Below are positions 7,255 to 15,673 of a stretch of DNA of 64,000 nucleotides, one piece after another. The position numbers were made by a program, and so were the translations under genes. Origin of the DNA: Streptomyces sp. 130 (GTDB lineage Bacteria; Actinomycetota; Actinomycetes; Streptomycetales; Streptomycetaceae); NCBI RefSeq assembly GCF_007096885.1, contig NZ_VJNO01000018.1, positions 1 to 64,000 of the forward strand. Reading direction: 5' to 3'. Each line of letters begins with the position of its first letter. The stretch's first letter is position 1. The notes below the pieces were generated by a model. The model saw only the letters and a list, made by a program, of their open reading frames with translations, ran no database searches and was not told the origin of the DNA.

Positions 7255-9963
7255 TCATCGGACCGCTTCGGCCGTCGAGACCGCGAGGTGGAGGTCCACG
7301 GGAAGATCCTGTCGGCGCGTGATGTTGAGCTTGCGGTAGACGCGCGTCAGGTGCTGCTCGACCGTGCTGACGGTGATGTGCAGCTTCAGGGATATCTCCC
7401 GGTTGGTGTACCCGCTCGCCGCGAGCGTGGCCACCCGGCGCTCGGAGTCGCTCAGCTTCGTGTCGAGATCCGAGCAGAACTCCTCCGGGGCGCCGCGTCT
7501 GCGCATCCGGTCCTCAGGGCCGAGTTCCGGGCTGAACTCCTCGCACAGCGCCTCCGCGCCGCACTCCCGCGCCAGGTTCCACGCCTTGCGGATCACCGCG
7601 TCCGCCCGGGCGGGCTCGGAGAGCGCCCGCAGGGCGCGGCTCAGCTCGGCGAGCGTACGCGCCAGCTCCACCCGGTCGCCGGACCGGCCGAGCTCGTCGG
7701 CGGACTGGTTGAGCAGGGCGAGCCGCTGGCGCGGGTCCGAAGTCATCGCGCGTAGACGCAGGCTGATTCCGCGCACCCACGGCCGGCGCGCGTCCGGATC
7801 GGCGAACTGCTGGTCCACGAGAGCCCGGGCCCGCTGCGTCTCACCGAGCCGGAACAGTACGTCGGCCGCGTCCGTCCGCCAGGGGAGCACCGCCGGCCGG
7901 TCCAGGCCCCAGCTCGCGGCGAGCCGCCCCGCTTCGAGGAAGTCGCCCAGTGCGGCGTGCAGTTGATGGGTCGCCATGAGGTAATGGCCGCGTGCGCGCA
8001 GATAGGAGAGTCCGTGTGTGCTCTTGAACAGGGTGCCGGCGACGGGCTGGTGAAGCTGACGGGCGGCAGCCGCGTGGTCGCCCATGAGGGTGCGTGCGCG
8101 GATCAGGGTGGCGGCCGGGCTTCCGACGAACGCGCTGCTGCTCTGCTCCGGCAGGCAGTCCAGTGCCCTTCGGGCGTAGTCCTCGGCGGCGGACAGATCG
8201 CTCAGGCGCAGCAGCACTGCCGCGAGAGCCGAGGAGAACAGCGCCTGCCAGGCGGGGGCCTTCTGCCGCTCGGCCTCGGCGATCAGCTCGCGGCAGCAGG
8301 CGGCGCCTCGTTCGGGGTCACCGAAGTAGGTGAGGGACCTCAGGGCGCGCATCACCGGTTCGAGCGTGTCGTCGGTGAGGACGACCGTACGCAGGAAGCG
8401 TTCGGCGGCCGACGTCTCCGCGCTGCTCCCGGCCTCCTGCTCGGGTGCCCCTCCGCCCGGCCCTCGGGAATTCCCGCCCCGGACCCCGGGCGTGTCCGCG
8501 GTCCGGTCCGGACGGCTTTCGAATCCGGTCCGGTCCCGGCTCCCCGCGCTGCCCGCCACGGTCTCCCGGAGAATCCTGGACGTCACCTCGCCCGCCTCGG
8601 CGACCCGGCCCTGGCAGGTGAGGAGTCCGGCCAGCGGGGCCAGGTGCTCGGCGGCCAGGCGGCCGGCGCGCAGCAGCGCGAGCGGGGCGGACAGGTGCTT
8701 CTCCGCCCGCCCGGGGTTGACCCGCCAGGTGACGGCCGCGAGCCGGGTCTTGATGTCGACCCGCTGCTGCTCGTCACCGCTCAGTTCATGGGCGAGTTCG
8801 AGTGCCTGGGTGGCCCGGGTGAGATCGCTCTGTGTCAGCAGTTCCTCGGTGGCCTCCCGCAGTACGTCCACCGTCCAGGGGAAGACGGTGAGCGAGCCGC
8901 CCAGTCGCGCGGCGTCGAGCAGGTGCCCGGCGACACTCGTGACGGATTCGCCCTCCAGGTGGAGGAGTTCGGCGGTACGCAGGTGCAGGCCGGCGAGCAC
9001 CTTGGCCGGAACCTGGTCCAGGACGGCCGTCTGGGTGTGCGGGTGCGGAAAGCGGTGTCCTCTGAGGATGCCGGAGGCGGACAGGGAGGCGACCGACTGT
9101 GCCGCGCTGAAGGCCGGGACGCCCAGGAGCGTGCCCGCCCGCTCCGGCGTGTAGGCATCGCCCAGCACGGCCAGCGCCGCGCCCACGTCCAGCATGCGGG
9201 GGCCGCTGTGGCGCAGGCAGGTCAGCACCGCCTGTCCGAAAAGTCCGCCCTGCTCGGGGCGGAAGCCATCGGCGGTGGCGGGCGCGGAGCGGTGTTCCTC
9301 CAAGAGGGCGCGCAGCAGCAACGGGTTGCCCCCGCTGATGGCGTGCAACTCGCCCGAGACCGCCTCGCCCGATGCGGGGCCGGGGGCGGAGGCCGCGACG
9401 CGTCGGCAGCCCTCGGGGGTGAGCCGCCGCAGCCGGATGCGCCGTACGTTGCGGCTGCGCAGCAGCTCCGTACCGAAGGAGGCGTCCTGGGTGCCCTGGT
9501 GCAGGGGCATCGTGAGCGCCAGCAGCATCCGGGTGGAGCGGCTGTGCCGGACGATGTGCAGCAGGTAGCTCAGGGAGGCGCTGTCCGCGTGGTGCACGTC
9601 GTCGACGGTGATCACGACCGGCCTCGTGGCGCTCAGCCCCTCCAACGCCGCCTGGAACCCGCGCATCGCGCTCACCTGCGGTGCCCCGTCCGGTGGCGCG
9701 GAGACCTCGGGGAAGGCGCCGGCCGGTGCGTCCCCGGTCAACTGCCGCATCAGCCCCAGGGGGAGATCCCGCTCGGTCGGTGAACCGAACGCCCGCAGGA
9801 CCAGATCGTCCTCGTCGGCCCATTCGGTGAGGGAGTCGATGAGCTCGCTCTTGCCGCATCCTGCGGCACCCTCGATGACGACTACGCGGGCCGCGCCGCC
9901 CCGGCACTCATCGAGCGCAGTGCGCAATGTGCATATTTCAAGGTCTCTTTCGACATAGTCCAT
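7255..9963 (-). CDS. Large ATP-binding LuxR-family regulator (LAL)
   Basis: A 902-residue LAL protein, usually a pathway-specific activator of macrolide-type clusters. The N-terminal STAND-like ATPase has a Walker A motif GAAGCGKS (residues 32-39) and a Walker B segment PVVITVDDVHHAD. A long helical middle follows, with a disordered Gly/Arg-rich insert near residues 480-510. The C-terminus is a LuxR helix-turn-helix (LSDSERRVATLAASGYTNRE, then HITVSTVEQHLTRVYRKLNI). ATG 9963 is preceded by GGGGGA. I found no in-frame TTA codon, so bldA dependence is not indicated. It probably activates the adjacent PKS genes, an inference from family and position. Confidence 0.93.
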   Translation of the reverse strand: MDYVERDLEICTLRTALDECRGGAARVVVIEGAAGCGKSELIDSLTEWADEDDLVLRAFGSPTERDLPLGLMRQLTGDAPAGAFPEVSAPPDGAPQVSAMRGFQAALEGLSATRPVVITVDDVHHADSASLSYLLHIVRHSRSTRMLLALTMPLHQGTQDASFGTELLRSRNVRRIRLRRLTPEGCRRVAASAPGPASGEAVSGELHAISGGNPLLLRALLEEHRSAPATADGFRPEQGGLFGQAVLTCLRHSGPRMLDVGAALAVLGDAYTPERAGTLLGVPAFSAAQSVASLSASGILRGHRFPHPHTQTAVLDQVPAKVLAGLHLRTAELLHLEGESVTSVAGHLLDAARLGGSLTVFPWTVDVLREATEELLTQSDLTRATQALELAHELSGDEQQRVDIKTRLAAVTWRVNPGRAEKHLSAPLALLRAGRLAAEHLAPLAGLLTCQGRVAEAGEVTSRILRETVAGSAGSRDRTGFESRPDRTADTPGVRGGNSRGPGGGAPEQEAGSSAETSAAERFLRTVVLTDDTLEPVMRALRSLTYFGDPERGAACCRELIAEAERQKAPAWQALFSSALAAVLLRLSDLSAAEDYARRALDCLPEQSSSAFVGSPAATLIRARTLMGDHAAAARQLHQPVAGTLFKSTHGLSYLRARGHYLMATHQLHAALGDFLEAGRLAASWGLDRPAVLPWRTDAADVLFRLGETQRARALVDQQFADPDARRPWVRGISLRLRAMTSDPRQRLALLNQSADELGRSGDRVELARTLAELSRALRALSEPARADAVIRKAWNLARECGAEALCEEFSPELGPEDRMRRRGAPEEFCSDLDTKLSDSERRVATLAASGYTNREISLKLHITVSTVEQHLTRVYRKLNITRRQDLPVDLHLAVSTAEAVR

Positions 9964-10466
9964 GATGTCCCCCGAGGTGAGCTAAGTCGTTGCTTGTACC
10001 GGCATCGGGAAAATGCCCTGGTGCTACGTGCGGCGTATATGGAACGCGTGTGCGTACGTTGCACGCCATGAGTGTGGCGCACGCTCAGCTCATCCTCTAG
10101 TGGTCACAAGCTGCACCCTCGGCGAGGCGACCGCCGACGGCCCGGAGACCCGGACACACCGCCGCACCCCGTCCCGCCCCGCTCCGTAGCGGGTCAGGCG
10201 GGGTGCGGCGGCATCCTGGTACCCAATGTCCCGGAAAGGACCCGCGAGCTCCCTGAACGCCGCGCCGTCGTACGCGTACTCCATCCTCCCCACGAAGCCG
10301 TCCCGCTGCGCGCAGCTCTCTGCCGGCATCCCGTCCACACCCGTGACGACGCGCACATCCGGCCGCGCGAAACCGCGGCCAGGGGTGGCCGGCGGATCGC
10401 CGACTCGGACGGACGAGCGCCGCCGGTCACCGCTGTGACCGGCCCTTGCCCGCCCCGCCCCCCTGA
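9964..10466. other. Intergenic region between the LAL and TetR genes
   Basis: The LAL promoter (minus strand) must lie here. The stretch near 9985-10060 is less GC-rich and contains GGCGTATATGGAAC, but I could not fix a -35/-10 pair. The far half contains the doubtful ORF at 10090-10356. Confidence 0.4.
10090..10356 (-). CDS. Small hypothetical protein (doubtful)
   Basis: An 88-codon frame with strong GC bias at third positions, so the codon use looks like real Streptomyces coding DNA. It is not covered by another gene. The translation contains DGFVGRMEYAYDGAAFRE and reads like a globular protein in its first 60 residues, but I do not recognise a family. The start would be GTG 10356 without a clear ribosome-binding site. 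It may be a remnant of a longer gene. Confidence 0.3.
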   Translation of the reverse strand: MRVVTGVDGMPAESCAQRDGFVGRMEYAYDGAAFRELAGPFRDIGYQDAAAPRLTRYGAGRDGVRRCVRVSGPSAVASPRVQLVTTRG

Positions 10467-11126
10467 TCAGTGCCGCGGGGAGGCGTCATCCTCGTCCTCC
10501 GCCGTGACCGTGCCGCTCAAGAGGCGCCGCAGGCAGCACACAGCCAGGTCGGCGGGGGAGCCGGGGCCCTCGGTCGCTGCCTCGGTGCCGGACCAGACCT
10601 CCAGGGCGATCCGGATGGCGTCGGTGGCCGCGGCGGCGACCAGGCGCACGTCCAGCAGGTCGCGGCGGCCGTCCGCCAGCCGGGCGACGACCGGGACGAG
10701 CAACTCCTCCGACTCCTGGTTCACGCGGTACCAGACGGCGCGCAACGCGGGGTCGTCCGCCGCGGCGCGCAGCAGGCCCCGTGTGCGCAGGAGCGCCTCC
10801 CTGGCCTGGGGGTCCGGCGCGGCCAGCGCCTGTTCGACCGCGTCGCGCAGGGCCGGTCCCAGCGCGGTGCCCGGCGGCTTGTCGGCCAGCAGCGCGCGCC
10901 AATGGCCCGCGCCGACCGTGAGCAGTGGGCCGACGGCGTCCTGCTTGGAGCGGAAGTACCGGTAGAAGGTCCGCAGCGCGACCCCCGCCCGCCGGGCGAT
11001 GTCCTCCGCCGTCGTGGCCTCCGGGCCCCGGGTGGCGAAGAGCTCGGCCGCCGCGTGCGCGATGTCGAGCTGCGTGGCGGCCTTCCGGCGTTCGGTCAGC
11101 GACGTGGGTGGCGGTTCGGTACTCAC
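10467..11126 (-). CDS. TetR-family transcriptional regulator
   Basis: A 219-residue TetR protein. The helix-turn-helix is clear: LDIAHAAAELFATRGPEATT, AEDIARRAGVALRTFYRYFR, then SKQDAVGPLL. The C-terminal part is a helical ligand-binding domain. I prefer GTG 11126 because its translation starts just before the first helix; the upstream frame reaches 11180 but overlaps the likely promoter. It is divergent from two short-chain dehydrogenase genes starting at 11303 and probably represses them; the effector may be their substrate. The intervening 176 bases hold an inverted repeat. Confidence 0.88.
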   Translation of the reverse strand: MSTEPPPTSLTERRKAATQLDIAHAAAELFATRGPEATTAEDIARRAGVALRTFYRYFRSKQDAVGPLLTVGAGHWRALLADKPPGTALGPALRDAVEQALAAPDPQAREALLRTRGLLRAAADDPALRAVWYRVNQESEELLVPVVARLADGRRDLLDVRLVAAAATDAIRIALEVWSGTEAATEGPGSPADLAVCCLRRLLSGTVTAEDEDDASPRH

Positions 11127-11157
11127 CCCAGAAGCGTACGGCCTGCGATCGCCCGGA

Positions 11158-11188
11158 GGCACGTCGTGACGCGATGGCAAAACGTGCC
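11158..11188. promoter_or_regulatory. Inverted repeat in the TetR/SDR divergent promoter region
   Basis: GGCACGT (11158-11164) and ACGTGCC (11182-11188) are perfect inverted arms 17 bases apart between the divergent genes. The sequence GCGTAC also occurs twice nearby, at about 11134 and 11195. It is a candidate TetR operator. The long spacer makes the call tentative. Confidence 0.35.
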
Positions 11189-11302
11189 ACTTGGGCGTAC
11201 AGTGACATGGAAGGCAAGGGCGCCGCGGGCCGGGACAGGCCGAGGCGGGCGCCGGATAAGGGCCGGGCCGACGTCGTCGGCGGGCCGAGTAGGAGAGCGC
11301 AC

Positions 11303-12106
11303 ATGACCCACGAGAACCACTCCCTCCGCTACGACGGCCGTCGCGCCCTGGTCACCGGCGGCGGCTCGGGCATAGGCCAGGCCACCGTGCTGCGCCTGCT
11401 CGCGGAGGGCGGCACCGTCGTCGCGGCGGACGTCAGCGAGACGGGCCTGAAGGACACCCTGGACAAGGCCGGCGCCCACGCGGACCGGCTCACCACGCTC
11501 GTCGTCGACATCGCGGACGAGACATCGGTGCGCGAGGGCGTCCGGGCCGCGACCGACGCGCTCGGCGGGCTGGACGTCCTCGTCAACGCGGCCGGCATCC
11601 TGCGCTCCTCGCACACCGAGGAGACCAGCCTGGCGGACTTCACCCGTGTCCTGACGGTGAACCTCGTCGGCACGTTCCTGGTGATCCGCGAGGCGATCCC
11701 GGCGCTCCTGAAGGGCGAGGGCGCGGCCGTCGTCAACTTCAGCTCGACCTCGGCGGCCTTCGCGCACCCCTACATGGCGGCGTACGCCGCGAGCAAGGGC
11801 GGCATCCAGTCGATGACCCATGCGCTGGCCTCCGAGTACGCGAGCCGCGGCATCCGCTTCACCGCCGTGCAGCCCGGCTCCATCTCCTCCGGCATGACGG
11901 ACGGCAGCGGGGCCAGTGGCCAGAGTGTCGGCCCTGGTCTGCCCGAGGACGCCGACATGAGCCTGTTCGCGAAGCTCTCCCCGGCGCTCGGCCAAGGATT
12001 CGCCGGTCCGGAGACGGTGGCGTCGGTCGTCGCGATGCTGGCGTCGGAGGACGGCCGGTTCATCACCGGTACCGAGGTCCGCGTCGACGGCGGCACCCAC
12101 TTCTGA
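11303..12106 (+). CDS. Short-chain dehydrogenase/reductase (SDR)
   Basis: A 267-residue classical SDR, an NAD(P)-dependent oxidoreductase. Motifs: cofactor-binding TGGGSGIG (residues 18-25), NAAG (95-98), catalytic Ser148, and Tyr161-x3-Lys165 in YAASK. The C-terminal VRVDGGTHF is the usual family ending. ATG 11303 follows AGGAGAG closely. A second SDR starts 37 bases downstream, so the two are likely one transcript, possibly under the divergent TetR gene. The substrate cannot be told from sequence. Confidence 0.9.
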   Translation: MTHENHSLRYDGRRALVTGGGSGIGQATVLRLLAEGGTVVAADVSETGLKDTLDKAGAHADRLTTLVVDIADETSVREGVRAATDALGGLDVLVNAAGILRSSHTEETSLADFTRVLTVNLVGTFLVIREAIPALLKGEGAAVVNFSSTSAAFAHPYMAAYAASKGGIQSMTHALASEYASRGIRFTAVQPGSISSGMTDGSGASGQSVGPGLPEDADMSLFAKLSPALGQGFAGPETVASVVAMLASEDGRFITGTEVRVDGGTHF

Positions 12107-12143
12107 TCCTGCGATCCCGCCCGCCCTTGGAAGGAAGCACACC

Positions 12144-12923
12144 ATGCACGAGTCCCCCCATCACGACCTGACCGGCAAGAACCTGATCATCACCGGCGGC
12201 GCCCGGGGCCTGGGCGCGGAGGCTGCCCGGCAGGCGGTGGCCGCCGGGGCCCACGTCCTGATCACTGACGTCCTGGACGAGGACGGCGAGCGCACGGCCC
12301 GCGAACTCGGCGCCCGCGCCCGCTTCATGCACCACGACGTGACCTCGCAGGAGGAGTGGCGGCGGGCCGCCGACTTCGCCGTCACCGAGTTCGGGTCGCT
12401 GCACGGCCTGGTGAACAACGCCGGCATCTCGACCGGCAGCCTGCTGGAATCCGAGTCCGTCGAGCACTTCCGCAAGGTGCTCGACATCAACCTCACGGGC
12501 GTCTTCATCGGCATGAAGACCGTGATTCCCGCACTGAAGGAGGCCGGCGGCGGATCGATAGTCAACATCTCGTCCGCGGCGGGCCTGATGGGCCTCGCCC
12601 TCACGGCCGGCTACGGCGCCTCCAAGTGGGGCGTCCGCGGGCTCACGAAGATCGGCGCCGTGGAACTGGGCACCGCCCGCATCCGCGTGAACTCCGTCCA
12701 CCCCGGGATGACGTACACCCCGATGACCGCGGCCACCGGCATCGAGCGGGGCGAGGGCAAGTACCCCAACACGCCGATGGGCCGGGTCGGCGAGGCCGAC
12801 GAGATCGCCGGCGCCGTGGTTTTCCTGCTCTCGGACGCCGCGTCCTACGTCACGGGGGCTGAACTCGCAGTCGACGGCGGCTGGACCACGGGTCCGACCG
12901 TCGCGTACGTCATGGGGCAGTGA
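12144..12923 (+). CDS. 3-alpha(or 20-beta)-hydroxysteroid dehydrogenase (SDR)
   Basis: A 259-residue SDR that matches, nearly residue for residue in the segments I remember, the 3alpha,20beta-hydroxysteroid dehydrogenase of Streptomyces (EC 1.1.1.53): ITGGARGLGAEAARQAVAAG, NNAGISTG, GVFIGMKTVIPA, GGGSIVNISSAAGLMGLALT, HPGMTYTPMTA and VDGGWTTGPTV. The catalytic residues are Ser144, Tyr157 and Lys161. It reversibly oxidises the 3alpha or 20beta hydroxyl of steroids with NAD; the natural substrate in the producer is not certain. A good ribosome-binding site, GGAAGGAAG, precedes ATG 12144. It is likely co-transcribed with the SDR at 11303. Confidence 0.9.
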   Translation: MHESPHHDLTGKNLIITGGARGLGAEAARQAVAAGAHVLITDVLDEDGERTARELGARARFMHHDVTSQEEWRRAADFAVTEFGSLHGLVNNAGISTGSLLESESVEHFRKVLDINLTGVFIGMKTVIPALKEAGGGSIVNISSAAGLMGLALTAGYGASKWGVRGLTKIGAVELGTARIRVNSVHPGMTYTPMTAATGIERGEGKYPNTPMGRVGEADEIAGAVVFLLSDAASYVTGAELAVDGGWTTGPTVAYVMGQ

Positions 12924-12974
12924 GCACGGACACCGGACGAGCACCGCACGGCCACGGCCACGGCCAGGGCCAGG

Positions 12975-13180
12975 GTGCGCCCGGTCATCGCCGTCCTGTG
13001 CGCGGCATGGGCCGCGCACCCGGAAGACCGCGAATTGAACGGCGTCGTCGACGAGTTCGTCACCCAGGACGAGGACTTCGCCTCATGTGGCCGCAGCGGC
13101 AGGTCGTGTCAGCGGTCGCGGCCGGAAGTCGCTGCGTCATCCGGTCGCCGATCCATGAGACAGGCCCCGAGGTGATGAGA
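12975..13180 (+). pseudogene. Remnant of an XRE regulator C-terminal (MmyB-like) domain
   Basis: The frame reads AHPEDRELNGVVDEFVTQDE followed by DFA, which resembles the end of MmyB-like ligand-binding domains of Streptomyces helix-turn-helix regulators (HPDDP..LVGEL...SPEFRRLWARHDV). Just after DFA the match continues one base out of frame as LMWPQRQVV. No helix-turn-helix part is present upstream. I read it as a frameshifted, truncated gene fragment. Confidence 0.4.
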
Positions 13181-13228
13181 TCGCTGTGTCAGGGACGCCG
13201 CGGTCGTACCTGTGCTACCTATCTGGAC

Positions 13229-13753
13229 ATGAACACGTCTGGCAGAGGCGGCAGTTCGAGTACGTTCCACGAGTGGATCAACACGGTGGGTGTGGTACTC
13301 GCTGTCGGGCTATCCCTTTTCTCTCTGTACCGCGATCAGACGCAGCGGGCCGACGATGAAGTGCGGGAGGCGATGAAGGTCAGCCTCTACTGGACTGGGA
13401 CCGGGGAGGCGCCTACAGGGGTGTTGGTGGAGAACCAGCAGTCGCTCCGCATATTGGATGTGGTGGTCCGGCTAGAGGTGGGCGACGCGACCGTGCAGCA
13501 CGTCCGGTTCGGCGAGGTGCATTCATGCACGCAGGACTCGTTCTCGTTCGGCGCCCACCAACCACAGGTGCGCACGGACGCGTTGTTCGTGCTCCAGTTC
13601 CGCGACGCGGCGGGCCATTGGTGGCAGATGAAGCCGGGCGCGGTCCTGGACCGGATTGACTCCGACGAGGCATCCCAGCCGGGCGGGGACGACCTCGTCA
13701 CGGCATGGGGCCTCAAGCGCGAGACCGGCCCAGCCAGCGGTTGTGACCAGTGA
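13229..13753 (+). CDS. Hypothetical protein with one membrane segment
   Basis: A 174-residue protein I do not recognise. Residues 1-12 are polar, 13-31 form a hydrophobic helix (INTVGVVLAVGLSLFSLYR) and the rest looks like a soluble beta-rich domain rich in Val and Gln. It is probably a single-pass membrane protein with its C-terminal domain outside. I chose ATG 13229 because it places the hydrophobic helix at the N-terminus; the frame is open further upstream over the MmyB remnant. No clear ribosome-binding site. GC content is lower than in neighbouring genes, which with the flanking remnants suggests an acquired or decaying segment. Confidence 0.6.
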   Translation: MNTSGRGGSSSTFHEWINTVGVVLAVGLSLFSLYRDQTQRADDEVREAMKVSLYWTGTGEAPTGVLVENQQSLRILDVVVRLEVGDATVQHVRFGEVHSCTQDSFSFGAHQPQVRTDALFVLQFRDAAGHWWQMKPGAVLDRIDSDEASQPGGDDLVTAWGLKRETGPASGCDQ

Positions 13754-13810
13754 CCTGAGTCGGAGACCTGCCGTTGTCGGTCACTGAGGCCCGTTGTCGG
13801 TCACTGAGGC
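13749..13810 (+). repeat. Tandem 20-bp repeat with hairpin potential at the gene end
   Basis: CCGTTGTCGGTCACTGAGGC occurs twice back to back (13771-13790 and 13791-13810) with no mismatch. CAGTGACC (13749-13756), overlapping the stop of the preceding gene, can pair with GGTCACTG in either copy. This may be a terminator with alternative partners or a replication-slippage product. Confidence 0.75.
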
Positions 13811-13829
13811 GCAGCGGGCGTGCTGGAGG

Positions 13830-14136
13830 GCGGGTTTCCGCCGCATGACGGCGCGGGCCGGACGGCCCCGGGCTCACGCAGGTCGAGGGAGCCGCCCCGG
13901 GCGTACCCCACGTCGCCGGACCCGAAAGGTGCCCCACCCGGTACGTACCGACCGGCCGGGCCCCTCGTTGAAGACGATGCGCGGCGGCCCACCGGTACCC
14001 GAGGGGTGCGGGGCAGCGTAAGCGTCTCGCGGCACAGCCGACCGCTGTCCGTCACACCGTGGCTGTGACGCAGCATCCACATGTACACGCGCCCGCCGAC
14101 GACCAACCGCCGGGGCTTCCTCGGGCCTCGGAGCAC
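13830..14136 (-). pseudogene. Frameshifted remnant of a small conserved Streptomyces protein
   Basis: On the minus strand, segments of one protein appear in two alternating frames: RRLVVGGRVYMWMLRHSHG and CRETLTL in one, PRIVFNEGP in another, then GRYVPGGAPFGSGDVGYARG and SLDLREPGAVR back in the first. Together they follow the order of a short conserved actinobacterial protein (GR.Y.W.V, CRETL, RIVF.EGPGR, L.L..PG.VRALLDEAL). At least two frameshifts and the loss of the C-terminal end make it a pseudogene. The possible original start is GTG at 14136. Confidence 0.5.
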
Positions 14137-14392
14137 GCAACTGAGCGTACGGGGATGCCGGCCCCGGCCCGCCGCGGCGACCGCGAACGTCAGCGACTGG
14201 GCGGGACGGACTCCGGCTGGACCAGCAGCCGCAGCCAGCTCCCGTCCGCCTGGCGCCTGACGACCTGAGCCCGCGCGCCGGCCCCGTCCTTGGGCGGCCT
14301 TCGCGGACAGCCCGGCGATGCGAGGCCGGGAGGCCGCCTGAGTATCCGGTGAGGGGGTACAGGGAATGCACTTTCGATGAGAGGGGTCCTTC

Positions 14393-14563
14393 ATGCTCGG
14401 CATAGTCGCGGCAGTGCTGTTCTTCATCTCGTTCCTGATCAACGCGGCGGATCTCAGCACCAACGATGTGTTCTCCTCGACGAACGTGATGCTGCTGGGG
14501 CTCACGGCGCTGGCCCTGCACGTGGCGGGCGTGGGCAACGGCTGGGCATCCCGCAGGCGGTGA
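14393..14563 (+). CDS. Small membrane protein (56 aa)
   Basis: ATG 14393, preceded by GAGAGGGG seven bases upstream, opens a 56-codon gene ending at TGA 14561-14563. Two hydrophobic helices are visible: IVAAVLFFISFLINAA and VMLLGLTALALHVAGVG, separated by a short polar loop, then a basic tail WASRRR. A strong terminator follows within 7 bases of the stop, which supports a real transcription unit. Function unknown. Confidence 0.7.
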   Translation: MLGIVAAVLFFISFLINAADLSTNDVFSSTNVMLLGLTALALHVAGVGNGWASRRR

Positions 14564-14569
14564 CCTCCC

Positions 14570-14604
14570 TCCGGGTTCTGTGAGAGGCCGTCACAGAACC
14601 CGGA
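14570..14604 (+). terminator. Terminator hairpin after the small membrane protein gene
   Basis: TCCGGGTTCTGTGA (14570-14583) pairs perfectly with TCACAGAACCCGGA (14591-14604) around a 7-base loop, giving a 14-bp stem just after the stop at 14563. Confidence 0.85.
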
Positions 14605-14820
14605 AGGCTCGCTGCCGGAACAGAGAGTTCACACGGTGTCAACTCCGGGCGGTATCACCCGATTGGAACGTTTCTTCCGGCCGTAAGGGTCGTTGGGGAG
14701 TCTGCAATCCCTTAACGGTCACGAGTGAACAACGCACCGCCGTCGCTGTACAGCCCAGGCTCCCTCTGCCGTTTCTGCACGCTGGGAGCCGACGGCCGGC
14801 GTGGTTGCAGGAGGTATGGA

Positions 14821-15162
14821 ATGCGCTCTCTGCTGGAGAGCTTCTTCGACGCGATGGACGAGCTGCACGTCGACTTCAGCCGACGCCTGGAGGACATCGA
14901 ACGGGAGGCCTGGCCCGCCCCGGTTCCGAACGCGGGCCCCGAGGACGGGCACACTTCGCACTGGGACAAGTTCGAGGAGATTCGGTACCCGCTCGGGCTG
15001 CGACCGCTCTGGACCGACGAGCACCCGTCGGCCGAGCCCGTCAAGGCCTCGGTAGTGAAGGCGCTTTGCGGCCCCGTCGCTCCGGTCTTCGATGCGCCAC
15101 CGCCCGCAGAAACGATCGTCCGCGTCATGAAGAGGCAGGCAGGAACGATCCGCCGCGCCTAG
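14821..15162 (+). CDS. Hypothetical protein (113 aa)
   Basis: A soluble, acidic 113-residue protein with no motif known to me. The first 30 residues form an amphipathic helix (SLLESFFDAMDELHVDFS); the middle is proline-rich, containing AWPAPVPN. The start at ATG 14821 is supported by a consensus AGGAGG at 14810-14815. No neighbour is clearly related. Confidence 0.6.
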   Translation: MRSLLESFFDAMDELHVDFSRRLEDIEREAWPAPVPNAGPEDGHTSHWDKFEEIRYPLGLRPLWTDEHPSAEPVKASVVKALCGPVAPVFDAPPPAETIVRVMKRQAGTIRRA

Positions 15163-15189
15163 ACCAGACGGTCAGCTTTCCCGTCCGTC

Positions 15190-15327
15190 ATGAGGAATAC
15201 AGAGACTTTGACGAAGCTCATTGCAACGGTTCTGTTCACCACGGCATTTGTTCTGGGTACGGCGATGACCGCCCCCTCGGATCTGACCGATTCCGCCGCC
15301 CACTTCCTGAAGGGCGAGGCCCCGTAA
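15190..15327 (+). CDS. Small exported or membrane peptide (45 aa)
   Basis: ATG 15190 to TAA 15327 encodes 45 residues: a short polar N-terminus (MRNTETLTK), a hydrophobic segment LIATVLFTTAFVLGTAMTA, and a short tail ending LKGEAP. This looks like a small membrane peptide or a signal sequence with a short mature part. No strong ribosome-binding site is seen. Function unknown. Confidence 0.45.
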   Translation: MRNTETLTKLIATVLFTTAFVLGTAMTAPSDLTDSAAHFLKGEAP

Positions 15328-15673
15328 GCCAGTGACGGAAGGGCGGCCCGCGGCGGGTGCTGCCGGGCCGCACCGGCTCGGCAGGACCCGTGCCCACGAC
15401 CGTGGCAGGCTGCGGCTCAACTACCGTGCCAACTAGGCGAGTACGGGTGCGCGGCGGCCCACGCCCCGCCGCCCGCACTTCGTCGCCCACGGCGGCCGGC
15501 TGCGTGACCGCTTCCCCGCCGCCCTCCCCGGCTTGACCGCCTCCCACCTCGTGGAGGGCCGCGGCCACCGGCCCACCCGCGCCACCGGGCCCGGCAGCGG
15601 CACCCGACAGCACTGTCAGTGCCCGTTGGTAGCGTGCGCCGTCCAGCCGTGAAACACACGAAAGGACGGCAAC
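15328..15673. other. Intergenic region upstream of the Imm49-like gene
   Basis: About 345 bases of GC-rich sequence with several short inverted repeats, such as GCGGCCCG and CGGGCCGC near 15340-15370. I see no gene. The promoter of the gene at 15674 should lie in the last 100 bases, but no clear hexamers are visible. Confidence 0.35.

Noticed and set aside
7957..9783. 608-codon plus-strand frame over the LAL gene
   Set aside because: The LAL Walker motifs and LuxR helix-turn-helix on the minus strand fix the true gene.
7255..9963. bldA control of the LAL regulator
   Set aside because: The TTA-like triplets I found on the coding strand, such as at 7982-7984, are out of frame.
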